The notes under the pieces are model-generated. The model did no database searches. It had not been told where the DNA came from and saw only the letters and a list, made by a program, of their open reading frames with translations. DNA of 64,000 nt, from the NCBI GenBank assembly GCA_963766345.1, contig CAVXZL010000008.1, positions 620,001-684,000 on the forward strand, written 5' to 3'. The stretch is from DASVFB01 sp963766345. Lineage in GTDB: Bacteria > Actinomycetota > Thermoleophilia > Gaiellales > Gaiellaceae. Both the position numbers and the translations under genes were made by a program. Shown piece by piece: positions 1 to 8,566 of the stretch (position 1 is the stretch's first letter; every line of letters begins with the position of its first letter).

Positions 1-746
1 TGGACGCCGGAGGCGATGTCCTCCGCACAGGCCGGGCCGCAGATGAAGTCGTACTCGCCCGTGAGCGCGAGCGTCGGCGCCTCGACCGAGGCGAGCTCGC
101 CTCGCATGTCCCACTCGGCGATCCCCTCGTTGAAGAGCTTGAGCGCATAGACGTTCCCGCGTTCGCCGGCGACCGACGTGTCGACGTACTTCGCCGCCCG
201 CTCGTCGAACTTCGCGAAGTACATCGGCCAGAAGCGGCTCGTGATCGCGTCGAGCGCGGAGTCGTCGGCGTACTCGGCGGCGTTCTCCTCCTCGAGCGCG
301 CGGCGCGCGTCCTCGTACCACGGCTCCGCGCTATGCCGTTCCATCAGCTGCTCCTGCTCCTCGGGATGCAGGCGGACGAGCGAGTCGGCGGCGATCAGCC
401 TGCGCACGCGCTTGGGGTGCGCGGCGCCGTACCCGAGCGCGACGACGCCGCCGTGCGAGTGGCCGAGCAGGTCGAGCTGCTCGACGCCGAGGTGCTCGCG
501 GAGCTCCTCGACGTCCGCGACGTAGTCGCTCGTGGTGTACGCGCGCGTGTCCTCCGGCGCGTCGGAGCCGCCGGTGCCGCGAGGGTCGAGCAGCACGAGC
601 GTGCGCGTCGATCCGAGCCCTCCGAGGTCCGAGAGGTAGCGCGACGAGAAGCCGGGCCCGCCGGGATGGCAGACGAGGAGCGGCCCCGATCCCTCGCGGC
701 GATAGGTGAGCTTGCGCCCATCTTGGGTGCGGAACGAGTCCTTCAT
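1..746 (-). CDS. alpha/beta hydrolase, proline iminopeptidase-like (3' end cut by window edge)
   Basis: The frame read from the ATG at 746 stays open to position 1, giving at least 248 residues of an alpha/beta hydrolase without its C-terminus. Visible landmarks are the oxyanion-hole segment HPGGPG (about residues 27-32), LLDPRGTGGS (52-61), the nucleophile elbow GHSHGG (95-100, Ser97) and a later TGEYDF strand that should carry the acid residue. The catalytic His lies outside the window. HPGGPG and DPRGTGGS resemble proline iminopeptidases and related peptidases; the substrate cannot be told. Its ATG overlaps the prmC stop by four bases (ATGA), so the two are probably translationally coupled. 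Confidence 0.85.
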   Translation of the reverse strand, partial: MKDSFRTQDGRKLTYRREGSGPLLVCHPGGPGFSSRYLSDLGGLGSTRTLVLLDPRGTGGSDAPEDTRAYTTSDYVADVEELREHLGVEQLDLLGHSHGGVVALGYGAAHPKRVRRLIAADSLVRLHPEEQEQLMERHSAEPWYEDARRALEEENAAEYADDSALDAITSRFWPMYFAKFDERAAKYVDTSVAGERGNVYALKLFNEGIAEWDMRGELASVEAPTLALTGEYDFICGPACAEDIASGV

Positions 747-1537
747 GCCTGCTTTCCCTCGACGATCCGATCCCGGCCCGTGAGATCGACTTTGATCCTA
801 ACGCGGTAACCGAGGTTTTCCAGTACCACGCGGGCCTCCGCGGCGCGCTGCTCGTGGATTTCGAGCACGAGCACGCCGCCGGGGGCGAGGACGTCACGCC
901 CGTTACGAGCGATGGCCTCCGTCTGACCGGAGTCGAGCAGCGCCTCGCGCGGCTCCCAGTCGCGGACCTCGGGCTCGAGCGTGTCGAGCTCCCCGGCGCG
1001 GACGTACGGCGGGTTCGAGACGACGAGGTCGAACGGGCCTTGCGGCAGCCCGTCGTTCAGATCGCGCAGCAGGAGCTCGACGCGGAGCCCGGTGAGCGTC
1101 GCGTTCTCGCGCGCGAGCGACAGCGCCTCTGCCGATGAGTCGATCGCGACGACGCGCGCGCCCGGCACCTCGTCGGCGAGCGCGAGCGCGATCGCGCCGG
1201 TGCCGGTGCCGACGTCGAGCACGCGCGGCGCCTGAACGTCTCGCAGGAGCTCGATGCAGCGCTCGACGACGGTCTCCGTCTCCGGCCGCGGCACGAGCGC
1301 GCGCTCGTCGCAGCGAAGCGTCAGCCTGCGAAACCCCCACTCGCCGAGCACGTACGCGAGCGGCTCGCGGTTGGCGCGCCGCAGCACGAGCGGCCACACG
1401 GCGCCGTCGTCGACGTCGGCGGTCGCGATCTCCGCACGAGCAATGCGGGCGGCGTGAGCGACGATCCATTCCGCGTCGACCCGCGGCGTCTCGATCCCGT
1501 GCTCGGCGAGAACCGCCGCAGCACGGTCGACGATCAC
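743..1537 (-). CDS. prmC: peptide chain release factor N5-glutamine methyltransferase
   Basis: This enzyme methylates the glutamine of the GGQ motif in release factors using S-adenosylmethionine. The 264-residue protein has the N-terminal helical domain (ending near ANREPLAYVLGEWGF), the SAM-binding loop VGTGTG (109-114) and the diagnostic NPPY motif (175-178). I chose GTG 1537 because it overlaps the prfA stop as GTGA; the open frame extends far upstream but antisense-like, with no family similarity. Placement directly after prfA is the usual arrangement and pairs the enzyme with its substrate. Confidence 0.95.
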   Translation of the reverse strand: MIVDRAAAVLAEHGIETPRVDAEWIVAHAARIARAEIATADVDDGAVWPLVLRRANREPLAYVLGEWGFRRLTLRCDERALVPRPETETVVERCIELLRDVQAPRVLDVGTGTGAIALALADEVPGARVVAIDSSAEALSLARENATLTGLRVELLLRDLNDGLPQGPFDLVVSNPPYVRAGELDTLEPEVRDWEPREALLDSGQTEAIARNGRDVLAPGGVLVLEIHEQRAAEARVVLENLGYRVRIKVDLTGRDRIVEGKQA

Positions 1538-2580
1538 TCGAGCGCGCGCTTTCGCTCCTCTGCCTGCAGCGCCTCGGTGAAGCCGCCGAGCTCGCCGTCG
1601 ACGATCTGGTCGAGACGGTGCTCGGTCAGCTTGATGCGGTGATCCGTGACGCGGTTCTCGGGAAAGTTGTACGTGCGGATCTTCTCCGCGCGCTCGCCGG
1701 TGCCGATCTGCGCCCGACGCTGTGCCGCGAGCGCGGCCTGCTGCTTCTCGCGCTCGAGCTCGTACAGGCGCGCGCGCAACACGCGCATCGCCTTCGCCTT
1801 GTTCTGCAGCTGCGACTTCTCGTCCTGCATCGCGACCACGACGCCCGTCGGCATGTGCGTGATGCGCACGGCCGAGTCGGTCGTGTTGACGCTCTGCCCT
1901 CCCGGCCCCGTCGAGCGGTAGACGTCGACCTTGAGGTCGTTCTCGTCGATGTCGACCTCGACCTCCTCGGCCTCGGGCATCACCGCGACGGTCGCGGTCG
2001 AAGTGTGGATGCGTCCCTGCGACTCGGTCGTCGGGACGCGTTGCACGCGGTGCGTGCCTCCCTCCCACTTGAAGACCGAGAACGCGCCGTCGCCCTTCAC
2101 CGCGAAGACGGTCTCCTTGATGCCGCCGGCTTCGCTCTCGCTCGTCGAGAGGGTCTCGGTCTTGAACCCGCGCCGCTCGGCGTAGCGCTGGAGCATCCGC
2201 GTGAGCTCAGCCGCCCACAGCGCAGCTTCGTCGCCGCCGACGCCTTGCCGAATCTCGACGATCACGTCCTTCGAGTCGGCCGGGTCCTTCTCGACGAGCG
2301 CGAGCTTCAGCTCCTCCTCGATTCGCGCGATCTCGGACTCGTACTCCGGCGCCATCTCCGCGAGCTCGGGATCCGACCGAGCTGCACCGAGATCCGCGAA
2401 GGCGGCGCGCCACCGCTCGGCGAGCTTGTACGGGGCCTCGAGCTCCTTCAGGCGGCGGCCGACCTCGGCCGCCTCGCGGTGGTCGTTGTAGACCGCGGGG
2501 TCGGCTAGCCGATCCTGCGTCTCGCGGTAGTTGCGCTCGAGCTCGTCGAGCAGCTGCTCGATGGACGTTCCGGTTGCCAC
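1534..2580 (-). CDS. prfA: peptide chain release factor 1
   Basis: RF1 recognises UAA and UAG stop codons in the ribosomal A site and triggers peptide release. The 348-residue protein shows the RF1-type decoding tripeptide Pro-Thr-Thr (183-185, within RVPTTESQGR), matching the PxT of RF1 rather than the SPF of RF2, and the catalytic GGQ at 227-229. It is slightly shorter than the E. coli protein (360), mainly at the N-terminus. It is followed by prmC with a GTGA overlap. Confidence 0.97.
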   Translation of the reverse strand: MATGTSIEQLLDELERNYRETQDRLADPAVYNDHREAAEVGRRLKELEAPYKLAERWRAAFADLGAARSDPELAEMAPEYESEIARIEEELKLALVEKDPADSKDVIVEIRQGVGGDEAALWAAELTRMLQRYAERRGFKTETLSTSESEAGGIKETVFAVKGDGAFSVFKWEGGTHRVQRVPTTESQGRIHTSTATVAVMPEAEEVEVDIDENDLKVDVYRSTGPGGQSVNTTDSAVRITHMPTGVVVAMQDEKSQLQNKAKAMRVLRARLYELEREKQQAALAAQRRAQIGTGERAEKIRTYNFPENRVTDHRIKLTEHRLDQIVDGELGGFTEALQAEERKRALE

Positions 2581-2584
2581 GTGC

Positions 2585-3022
2585 TCATTCTGCTGCCAAA
2601 CGCGCGTCGAGGGTCAGCTCGACGTTCCCCTTGAGCGCGCCCGACACGGGGCAGCCGTCCTTCGCGGCCTCGGCGGCGGCCCTGAACGACTCCTCGTCGA
2701 TGCCCGGGACCTGGCCGACGACCGTGAGCGCCGCCTTCGTGATGCCGGTGCCGGGGACGAAGGTGATCGTCGCCGACGTCTCGAGCCGCTCGGGCGCGTT
2801 GCCCGCCTGCGCGAGCCCGTGCGACAGCGCCATCGCGAAGCAGGCGGCGTGTGCGGCGGCGATCAGCTCCTCGGGGCTCGTCTTGTCGCCCTGGTCGTCC
2901 TCCGCGCGCGAGGCCCAGCTCACCTGGAGCGGGCCGAAGGCGCCGCTCGGCACCTCGTGGATCTCGCCGCTCCCCGACATCAGATCTCCCTGCCACGTCA
3001 CCTGAGCACTGCGCTCGGCCAT
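2585..3022 (-). CDS. OsmC family protein (first of tandem pair)
   Basis: A 145-residue OsmC/Ohr superfamily protein. The two characteristic cysteines are present in HAACFAM (about residue 61) and in DGCPVS (about 123), with the helix SPEELIAAAHA before the first. Family members reduce organic hydroperoxides through these cysteines; whether this one is a peroxidase, and with which reductant, is inferred only. It starts two bases from the end of a paralogous gene (3024-3473) in the same direction, so the pair is very likely co-transcribed. Confidence 0.9.
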   Translation of the reverse strand: MAERSAQVTWQGDLMSGSGEIHEVPSGAFGPLQVSWASRAEDDQGDKTSPEELIAAAHAACFAMALSHGLAQAGNAPERLETSATITFVPGTGITKAALTVVGQVPGIDEESFRAAAEAAKDGCPVSGALKGNVELTLDARLAAE

Positions 3023-3023
3023 G

Positions 3024-3473
3024 TCACCCCTCCAGTTCCGCGTCGATCGACACCTTGGCGCTCGCCTTGATCAGCTTCGAGAAGGAACAGCCTGCGTCCG
3101 CCTCGGCGACGACGCGCTGGAACGTTTCGCCGTCGATACCCGCGACGCGCGCCCGCACACGCAGCTGCGACTCCACGATCACGTGCCCCTGGCCCTCGAC
3201 CTCGTCCATGACGACGTTCGAAGTGATGTCGAGCTGCTCGGGCGGGCTTCCCGCCTGCGTGAGCTCGCCGGCGAGCGACGTCGCGAAGCAGCCTGCGTGC
3301 GCGGCGGCGAGCAATTCCTCCGGGCTCGTCTTGCCGTCGGTGCCCTTACCGATCCGTACGGCGATGGAGTAGTCGAGATCCTCGAACGCGCCGGTTCCCG
3401 CGCTGATGCGGCCGGTGCCGCGGGCGAGGTTCCCTTCCCAGACGACGTTTGCGTGTCGCTCGATCCGGGGCAT
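3024..3473 (-). CDS. OsmC family protein (second of tandem pair)
   Basis: A 149-residue OsmC-family protein paralogous to its neighbour at 2585-3022: both have the V(T/V)WxG(N/D)L start, KTSPEEL(I/L)AAAHA helix and an Asp-Gly or Ala-Gly-Cys second cysteine segment (here DAGCSFSK). The peroxidatic cysteine sits in HAGCFATS. Together the two look like a tandem duplication that has diverged, since identity is clearest around the active site and weak in the middle. Expected role is cytoplasmic hydroperoxide detoxification. Confidence 0.9.
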   Translation of the reverse strand: MPRIERHANVVWEGNLARGTGRISAGTGAFEDLDYSIAVRIGKGTDGKTSPEELLAAAHAGCFATSLAGELTQAGSPPEQLDITSNVVMDEVEGQGHVIVESQLRVRARVAGIDGETFQRVVAEADAGCSFSKLIKASAKVSIDAELEG

Positions 3474-3481
3474 GCGGCACC

Positions 3482-4022
3482 CTAGCCGCGCGCTCGCAGC
3501 CAGCGGGCGATGAAGGGTAGGTACACGTCAGGCGCTTCGAGCAGCGGGTGATGGCCGGTTCCGACGTCGATGTGCAGCTCGACCGCGGGCGCGCCTTCCG
3601 CCGCGAAGCGTTCCCAGGCCCGCCGCTTGGCCTCGAAATACCGCGCGCGGCCGCCGACGATGAGCAGCGTCGGGAGCTCGCGTCACGGATGCTCTCGGCG
3701 CACGCAAGCGCGTCGTGCGCACCGAGCGCGTCGAACACGGCCCGGCGGCGGCGTTCGGTGACGCGTGCTCGCGCACTCGCCGGTCGAGCTCAGCGAAGAC
3801 CTCGCGGGCGATCGCCTCGCCGTGCGGGGGCCAGTTGCCACCCGAGGCCCGCGCAACTCGAGCACGAGCGCGCGGAGCGCTGCAGTGTCCGCGAACGCTG
3901 CCGCGGCAGTAGATCCCGGTGAATCCGAGGCCGGGCCAGAGCAGAGTCGCCGGCGCGTCTTCGTCGCCCCACTCGCGAACACGCAGCCCGGCAATGCTGC
4001 GCTCGCGCGGCTCGGAGCTCAG
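3482..4022 (-). pseudogene. decayed alpha/beta hydrolase
   Basis: Fragments of one alpha/beta hydrolase are spread over three reading frames. The N-terminal part has LRVREWGDEDAPATLLWPG followed by FTGIY; next comes AFADTAALRALVLELRG in another frame, then NWPPHGEAIAREVFAELDRR, VFDALGAHDALACAESIRD and finally LPTLLIVGGRARYFEAKRR to a TAG at 3482. At least four frame changes are needed. No ATG or GTG start precedes the first fragment, and no GxSxG nucleophile elbow is found in the expected place in any frame. The total is about 180 residues, short for the family. Frameshifts plus missing internal sequence argue for true decay rather than sequencing error alone. Confidence 0.7.
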
Positions 4023-4936
4023 GCCATGACCTCGACTCGTACGTCGGCGCCGACTTCCGCGCGCTCGACGCGCAGAACCTCCTCGAGCGCGCGGATCGAG
4101 ACCTCGATCTGGTCGAGCGTCGGCTCGCGTGTCGTCAGCCGTTGCAGCCACAGGCCGGGAGCGAGCAGCGCCATGAGCACGCGGTTCCCGGTGTGCTTGC
4201 CGGCGAAGCGGATCAGCTCGTACGCGATCCCGGCGATCAACGGCAGGAGGAGGATGCGCGTCGCGATCAGCCAGTACCACGCGGGCCGCCCGAAGAATGC
4301 GAAGACGAAGATCGCGATCACCATCACCCAGAGCAGGAACGCCGTGCCGCACCGCGGGTGGATCAGCGAATAGCGCTGCACGCGCTCGGGCACGAGCTCG
4401 TCGCCCGCCTCGAGCGCATTGATCGCCTTGTGCTCCGCGGCGTGGTACTGGAAGACGCGGCGCAGATCCGGGAGCAGCGAGATCAGGAAGAGGTACAGGA
4501 CGAAGATCGATACCCGGATCAGGCCCTCCACGACGACGAACGGCGTGGTGCCGTGGATCGGGAGCAGGTCGGTGACGAGCGCCGGCGTCACCTTGAAGAG
4601 CGCGATCGCGAAACCGATCGCGACGGCGAACGCAAAGACGAGCTGGCCGCGCGAGAGCTCGGCGGGCGGCTCGTCGACCTCGGCGTCCTCGTCCTGCGCG
4701 GCGTAGTTCGCCGAGATGGCCAGCGCGCGGAAGCCGATGGCGAGCGACTCGCCGAGCGCGAAGATGCCGCGCACGATCGGCAAGCGCGCGAGCGCATGGC
4801 GCGTCATCGCCGAGTCGATGTGCCGCGAGACGTGCGCGATGTCGCCGTCGGGCTTGCGGACCGCGACGGACCAGTTCGACGGTCCTCGCATCATCACGCC
4901 CTCGAGGACTGCTTGTCCTCCGTAGCTGACGGCCAT
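4019..4936 (-). CDS. DUF1385 (YqhQ-like) membrane protein
   Basis: A 305-residue member of the DUF1385/YqhQ family. Family landmarks are the N-terminal GGQAVLEGVMMRGP, the central YHAAEHKAI and the HPRCGTAFL segment just before a membrane pair. Several hydrophobic segments are visible (roughly residues 100-122, 135-160, 205-225 and 230-250). The function is not established; the conserved His/Glu/Cys residues have led to its description as a predicted metal-dependent enzyme. It lies six bases after rpmE on the same strand, a pairing common in Gram-positive bacteria. Confidence 0.92.
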   Translation of the reverse strand: MAVSYGGQAVLEGVMMRGPSNWSVAVRKPDGDIAHVSRHIDSAMTRHALARLPIVRGIFALGESLAIGFRALAISANYAAQDEDAEVDEPPAELSRGQLVFAFAVAIGFAIALFKVTPALVTDLLPIHGTTPFVVVEGLIRVSIFVLYLFLISLLPDLRRVFQYHAAEHKAINALEAGDELVPERVQRYSLIHPRCGTAFLLWVMVIAIFVFAFFGRPAWYWLIATRILLLPLIAGIAYELIRFAGKHTGNRVLMALLAPGLWLQRLTTREPTLDQIEVSIRALEEVLRVERAEVGADVRVEVMA

Positions 4937-4942
4937 GGGTCG

Positions 4943-5164
4943 CTAGCTGCCGCGCCGCGCGCCGCCGGCCTTCTCGAGGCGTCGCTGGAAGCGCTCGACC
5001 CGGCCGCCGGTGTCCATCAGCTTCTGCTTCCCCGTGTAGAACGGGTGGCAGTTCGAGCAGACCTCGACGTGGAGCTCGGACTTCGTCGAACGGGTCGTGA
5101 ACTCGTTCCCGCACGAGCAGCGGACGTGGGCGAGGACGTACTCGGGATGGATGTCGGCCTTCAT
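4943..5164 (-). CDS. rpmE: 50S ribosomal protein L31, zinc-binding type
   Basis: A 73-residue L31. It starts MKADIHPEY, carries the cysteine pairs CSC and CSNC of the zinc-binding (C+) form, and has the signature HPFYTGKQK. The ATG at 5164 overlaps the stop of the upstream dehydratase gene as ATGA. The four-Cys form is the one expected under zinc-sufficient conditions; no zinc-free paralogue is visible here. Confidence 0.96.
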   Translation of the reverse strand: MKADIHPEYVLAHVRCSCGNEFTTRSTKSELHVEVCSNCHPFYTGKQKLMDTGGRVERFQRRLEKAGGARRGS

Positions 5165-6135
5165 CGCTCGGCCAGGATAGCAGCGGCCGTTTGGGGTGCC
5201 ACGTTGCCCCCGGAGACGACCGCACAGACGTGCTCGCCCCGTTCCAGCGGGATCTTTCCGGCGAGGAGCGCGGCGGCCGTGGCGGCGCCGGCGGTCTCGC
5301 ACGCGAGCTTCATGCGGCCGTACATGAAGCGAAAGCCTGCCTCGATGTCCTCCTCCGTGATGAGCACGTTCTCGACGCCGAGGTCGAGGCACGCGCGAAC
5401 GCAGTTCGGGCCGGCGTACGGGCCGTTGAGGCCGTCCGCCATCGACTTCGGCTCGACCGTGACGGACTCGCCGGCGGCCATGCTCGCGGCGAGTGCGTTC
5501 GAGAGCTCCGGCTCGATCGCGTAGACGCGCACGTCGGGCTTCAGGCCCTTGACCGCGGTCGCGATTCCGGAGACGAGGCCGCCGCCTCCGACCTGGACGA
5601 GGACGACGTCCGCGTCGGGCACGTCCTCGAGCATCTCGAGGCCGACGGTGCCCTGGCCGGCCATCACGAGCGGATCGTCGTACGGGTGGACGAGCGTGCG
5701 GCCGGTCTCCTCGATGAGCCGGTCGAGCTGCACGAACGCGGCCGGGATGTCGGGCGGCGAGTCGTCGACGGTGGCGCCGTATCCGCGCGCCGCAGCGATC
5801 TTCATCGGCGATGCGGTCTGCCACATGACGATGAGCGCGTCGATGCCCTCGACCGCCGACGCGTACGCGAGCGCCTGCGCGTGGTTGCCGGCGGAGATCG
5901 AGATGACGCCGCGCGATTTCTCCTCGTCGGTCAGTGTCGCGAGCTTGTTCAGCACGCCGCGCGGCTTGAACGAGCCCGTCTTCTGGAGAAGCTCGGCCTT
6001 GAAGTGGACGTCGGCCCCCGTGCGCTCGGAGAGCGTGCGCGAGGTGAGCATCGGCGTGCGGTGTAGGCGACCGCCGATCCGCTCCCGCGCCCGGTACACA
6101 TCGTCGAGGCTGAGCAGCCCTGAGGTGGCGGCCAC
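5161..6135 (-). CDS. PLP-dependent threonine dehydratase / serine racemase family enzyme
   Basis: A 324-residue fold-type II PLP enzyme. The Schiff-base lysine is in SFKPRG (Lys57), the substrate loop in SAGNHAQ, and the phosphate-binding glycine loop in VGGGGLVSG. There is no C-terminal ACT domain, so it resembles the short catabolic threonine ammonia-lyases and serine racemases rather than feedback-regulated IlvA. The reaction would be L-threonine to 2-oxobutanoate and ammonia; serine cannot be excluded as substrate. The stop overlaps the rpmE start. Confidence 0.9.
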   Translation of the reverse strand: MAATSGLLSLDDVYRARERIGGRLHRTPMLTSRTLSERTGADVHFKAELLQKTGSFKPRGVLNKLATLTDEEKSRGVISISAGNHAQALAYASAVEGIDALIVMWQTASPMKIAAARGYGATVDDSPPDIPAAFVQLDRLIEETGRTLVHPYDDPLVMAGQGTVGLEMLEDVPDADVVLVQVGGGGLVSGIATAVKGLKPDVRVYAIEPELSNALAASMAAGESVTVEPKSMADGLNGPYAGPNCVRACLDLGVENVLITEEDIEAGFRFMYGRMKLACETAGAATAAALLAGKIPLERGEHVCAVVSGGNVAPQTAAAILAER

Positions 6136-6185
6136 GGCGTGATCCTACGTTCGCTCCCTCGGCCGTGTCCCTTGCGCCTCTGTCT

Positions 6186-6226
6186 GGTGGCTGCCACCGT
6201 CACGGGCACGTGACGAATCTGTGACG
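6186..6226 (+). repeat. REP-like palindromic element, copy 1 (upstream of rayT)
   Basis: GGTGGC-T-GCCACC (6186-6198) is a perfect 6 bp inverted repeat. It is followed by a second inverted repeat CGTCAC...GTGACG (6199-6215) and a further GTGACG at 6221. The same two-part unit occurs at 6853, 17712, 17812 and 38608. Confidence 0.8.
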
Positions 6227-6277
6227 AAACTCCACGCTGCCGATCGCGCGCGGCCGAACGCCGTACCGTCGGAGCTG

Positions 6278-6880
6278 ATGGCCTACAAACCGCGTGTCGA
6301 GGTTCCGTACGGCTACTACCACGTCGTGACCCGCGGGAACAACAAACGGCGGATCTACGACGATGACTGCGATCGCGAGGAGTTCCTCGTCCTCCTCGAG
6401 CGCATCGCCCGGCGCTATGGCTGGCTGTTCTACGCGTACTGCTTGATGGGCAACCACTACCACCTCGTGATGCAAATCGCCGACAAGGGGCTGTCGCGCG
6501 GAATGTGCGAGCTCAACACTGCTCACGCCGTCGGCTACAACGTGCGGCACGCCCGGATCAATCACCTGTTCGGGCGGCGGTACTGGAGCGAGCTCATCAC
6601 GAAGGACGCGTACCTACTCGGCGCTTGCCGTTATGTCGTGCAGAACCCCGTGCGCGCCGGCATGTGCGGGGCGTGCGAGGAGTGGAGTTGGAGCAGCTAT
6701 CGCGCGACCGTCGGCGCCGCTCCCGGCCGACCGTTTCTCGCAACTCAGGCGTTGCTCGACTTCGTCGCGCCACGGAGTCGTGAGCAGGTGACGGTGTTCC
6801 GAGACTTCTGCAGCGTTGTCGTCCCGAAGCGACAGCGCCTCGACGGACCCGTGGTGGCAGCCACCCTCACGGCGGTGTAA
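6278..6880 (+). CDS. rayT: REP-associated tyrosine transposase (RayT, Y1_Tnp/IS200-like)
   Basis: A 200-residue single-domain Y1 nuclease of the RayT type, which cuts and joins single-stranded DNA at REP hairpins. It begins MAYKPRVEVPYGYYHVVTRGN, a typical RayT opening. The HUH-type metal motif is His60-Tyr-His62 in GNHYHLVM, and the likely catalytic Tyr119 lies in CRYVVQNPVRAG. The final residues AATLTAV are encoded inside the downstream palindrome. ATG 6278 is preferred, with GGAG just upstream; an in-frame GTG at 6221 lies within the first palindrome. Flanking REP-like repeats and dispersed copies elsewhere support a working or recently working RayT/REP pair. Confidence 0.9.
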   Translation: MAYKPRVEVPYGYYHVVTRGNNKRRIYDDDCDREEFLVLLERIARRYGWLFYAYCLMGNHYHLVMQIADKGLSRGMCELNTAHAVGYNVRHARINHLFGRRYWSELITKDAYLLGACRYVVQNPVRAGMCGACEEWSWSSYRATVGAAPGRPFLATQALLDFVAPRSREQVTVFRDFCSVVVPKRQRLDGPVVAATLTAV

Positions 6881-6883
6881 CGG
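6853..6883 (+). repeat. REP-like palindromic element, copy 2 (3' end of rayT)
   Basis: GGTGGC-A-GCCACC (6853-6865) followed by CTCACGG...GTAACGG, a degenerate form of the GTCACGG...GTGACGG tail. It overlaps the last codons and stop of the transposase gene. Confidence 0.75.
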
Positions 6884-6888
6884 GTTCG

Positions 6889-8566
6889 CTACGTAAGCCT
6901 GTACTCAGGCCCCGAGCCGCCCTCCGGAGGCGTGAGCCGCCCGCCCTTCGCCGTGATCGCTCCGCACTGGACGCAGTTCGACGCCGTCACTTGCACCGTG
7001 CCGTTCGCCCACTCGTACACCTGCGCCGGGCACATGCGCTCCCACATGCGGCCGAGCTCCTCCGGCACCTGCGTCTGCACGCGGATGTGGCTCGGCTGGT
7101 CGTCACGCGTCTTGTTCCCGGACGCGAAGACGGACGACAGCTTGTCGAACGTCAGCTTTCCGTCCGGCGCCGGGTACCCGCTCGACCGCGCGGTCGTGAT
7201 CAGCTCCTGCTCCGCGTCACGCTCCGTCGGAGAGTTGCCCGGCGGGAAGTGCCCCTTCGTCGCCGTCATCGCGCCGGCCATGGCGCCGCCGAGCCAGAAG
7301 CCGCGGCCGAACGCCTGGCGCATGTTGCGCACCTCCTGCAGGTCCTTCCAGATGAAGCTCTCGCGCATCGCCTCGTCGTACGACGCGAGCGCCGTCGCCG
7401 GGCTCGCCCCGGGCCGCACGGCCGCGAGCGCCGCCTCGGCCGCAAGCCGTCCCGACTCCACCGCGTAGTGCACGCCCTTGAGCGCCGGCACATTCACGAG
7501 CCCGGCGCCGTCGCCACACAAGAGAAGTCCCGGCGAGGAAAGCTGTTTCGGCAACGACACGAAGCCGCCCTCCGGAATCGTCTTCGCACCCCACTCGACG
7601 CGCTCGCCGCCTTCGAGGATGCGCTGCACGAGCGGATGCCGCTTCAGCTCCTGCAGAAGATCGTGCACCGACAGCTCCGCATCGCGGTAGTCGAGGCCGA
7701 CGACCATTCCGAGCGACACCATGTCGTCGCCGAGCGGATAGATGAACGAGCCGCCGAACTCGCGGTAGCGCGCGCTCGCGCGCAGCGGCCAGCCCATCGT
7801 GTGGATGACGCGGTCGAGCGGACGCGGGACTTTCCACACTTCCTTCACGCCGAGCGCCCACACCTGCGGGTTCTCCCCGGCGAGGCCGAAGCGCTCGATC
7901 GCCGCGCCGGTCAGATGCCCCTGCGTTCCTTCGCAGAGCACGGTCACGCGGGCGACGATGTCCGACCCCGGCTCGAAGTTCGCGAGCTCCTCGCCGTTCC
8001 GACCGCGCCCACGGTCGCCGGTGCGAACGCCGCGCACGCGGCCGTGCTCGACGAGCAGCTTCACGGCCGACGTCTCGGGAAGGAGCGTCGCGCCGACGGC
8101 CTCGGCCTCTTCCGCGAGCCATCGCGCGAGCTGCGACAGCGACGCGACGTAGTTGTGGTGGTTCTTCATCGTCGGCGGAGCCGGAATGCGGAACGGACTG
8201 GTGCGGCGTGAGGAAGTAGACGGACTCCGAGCGCACCTCGCCGTAGAACGGCATGTCCGACATGCGCTTCTTGTCGCCGAACAGCGTGCGCAGCGAGCGC
8301 GGGTTGACGACGGCGCCGGACAGCAGGTGCGAGCCGACCTGCTTCCCCTTCTCGAGCACCGCGAACGGCACCTCGCCGAGCCGCTCGCCGAGCGCCGGCT
8401 CCGCCTGGAGCAGCTGCCCGAGGCGGATCGCGCACGCAAGACCTGCAGGGCCTGCGCCGACGATGAGCACGCCGACGTCGATCCGCTCGTCGGGCGGATC
8501 GGTCGGCTCCGCGATGACCTCGCGCCAGGAGAAAGGCGGCGGATAGTCCGCGGGCTCGACGCTCAC
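6889..8566 (-). CDS. electron transfer flavoprotein-quinone oxidoreductase, interrupted by a frameshift
   Basis: This FAD enzyme passes electrons from ETF to the quinone pool. The N-terminal part from GTG 8566 has the FAD-binding VLIVGAGPAGLACAIRL and GSHLLSGAVVNPRSL, up to VYFLTP. After a frame change near 8200-8207 it continues as SPFRIPAPPTMKNHHNYVASL to the stop at 6889. One extra base in the CCGCACC stretch explains the break; an intact product would be about 558 residues. The C-terminal Fe-S region has CPAQVYE and NCVQCGAIT; the usual fourth cluster cysteine is replaced by Ile. It overlaps etfA by GTGA. Confidence 0.88.
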
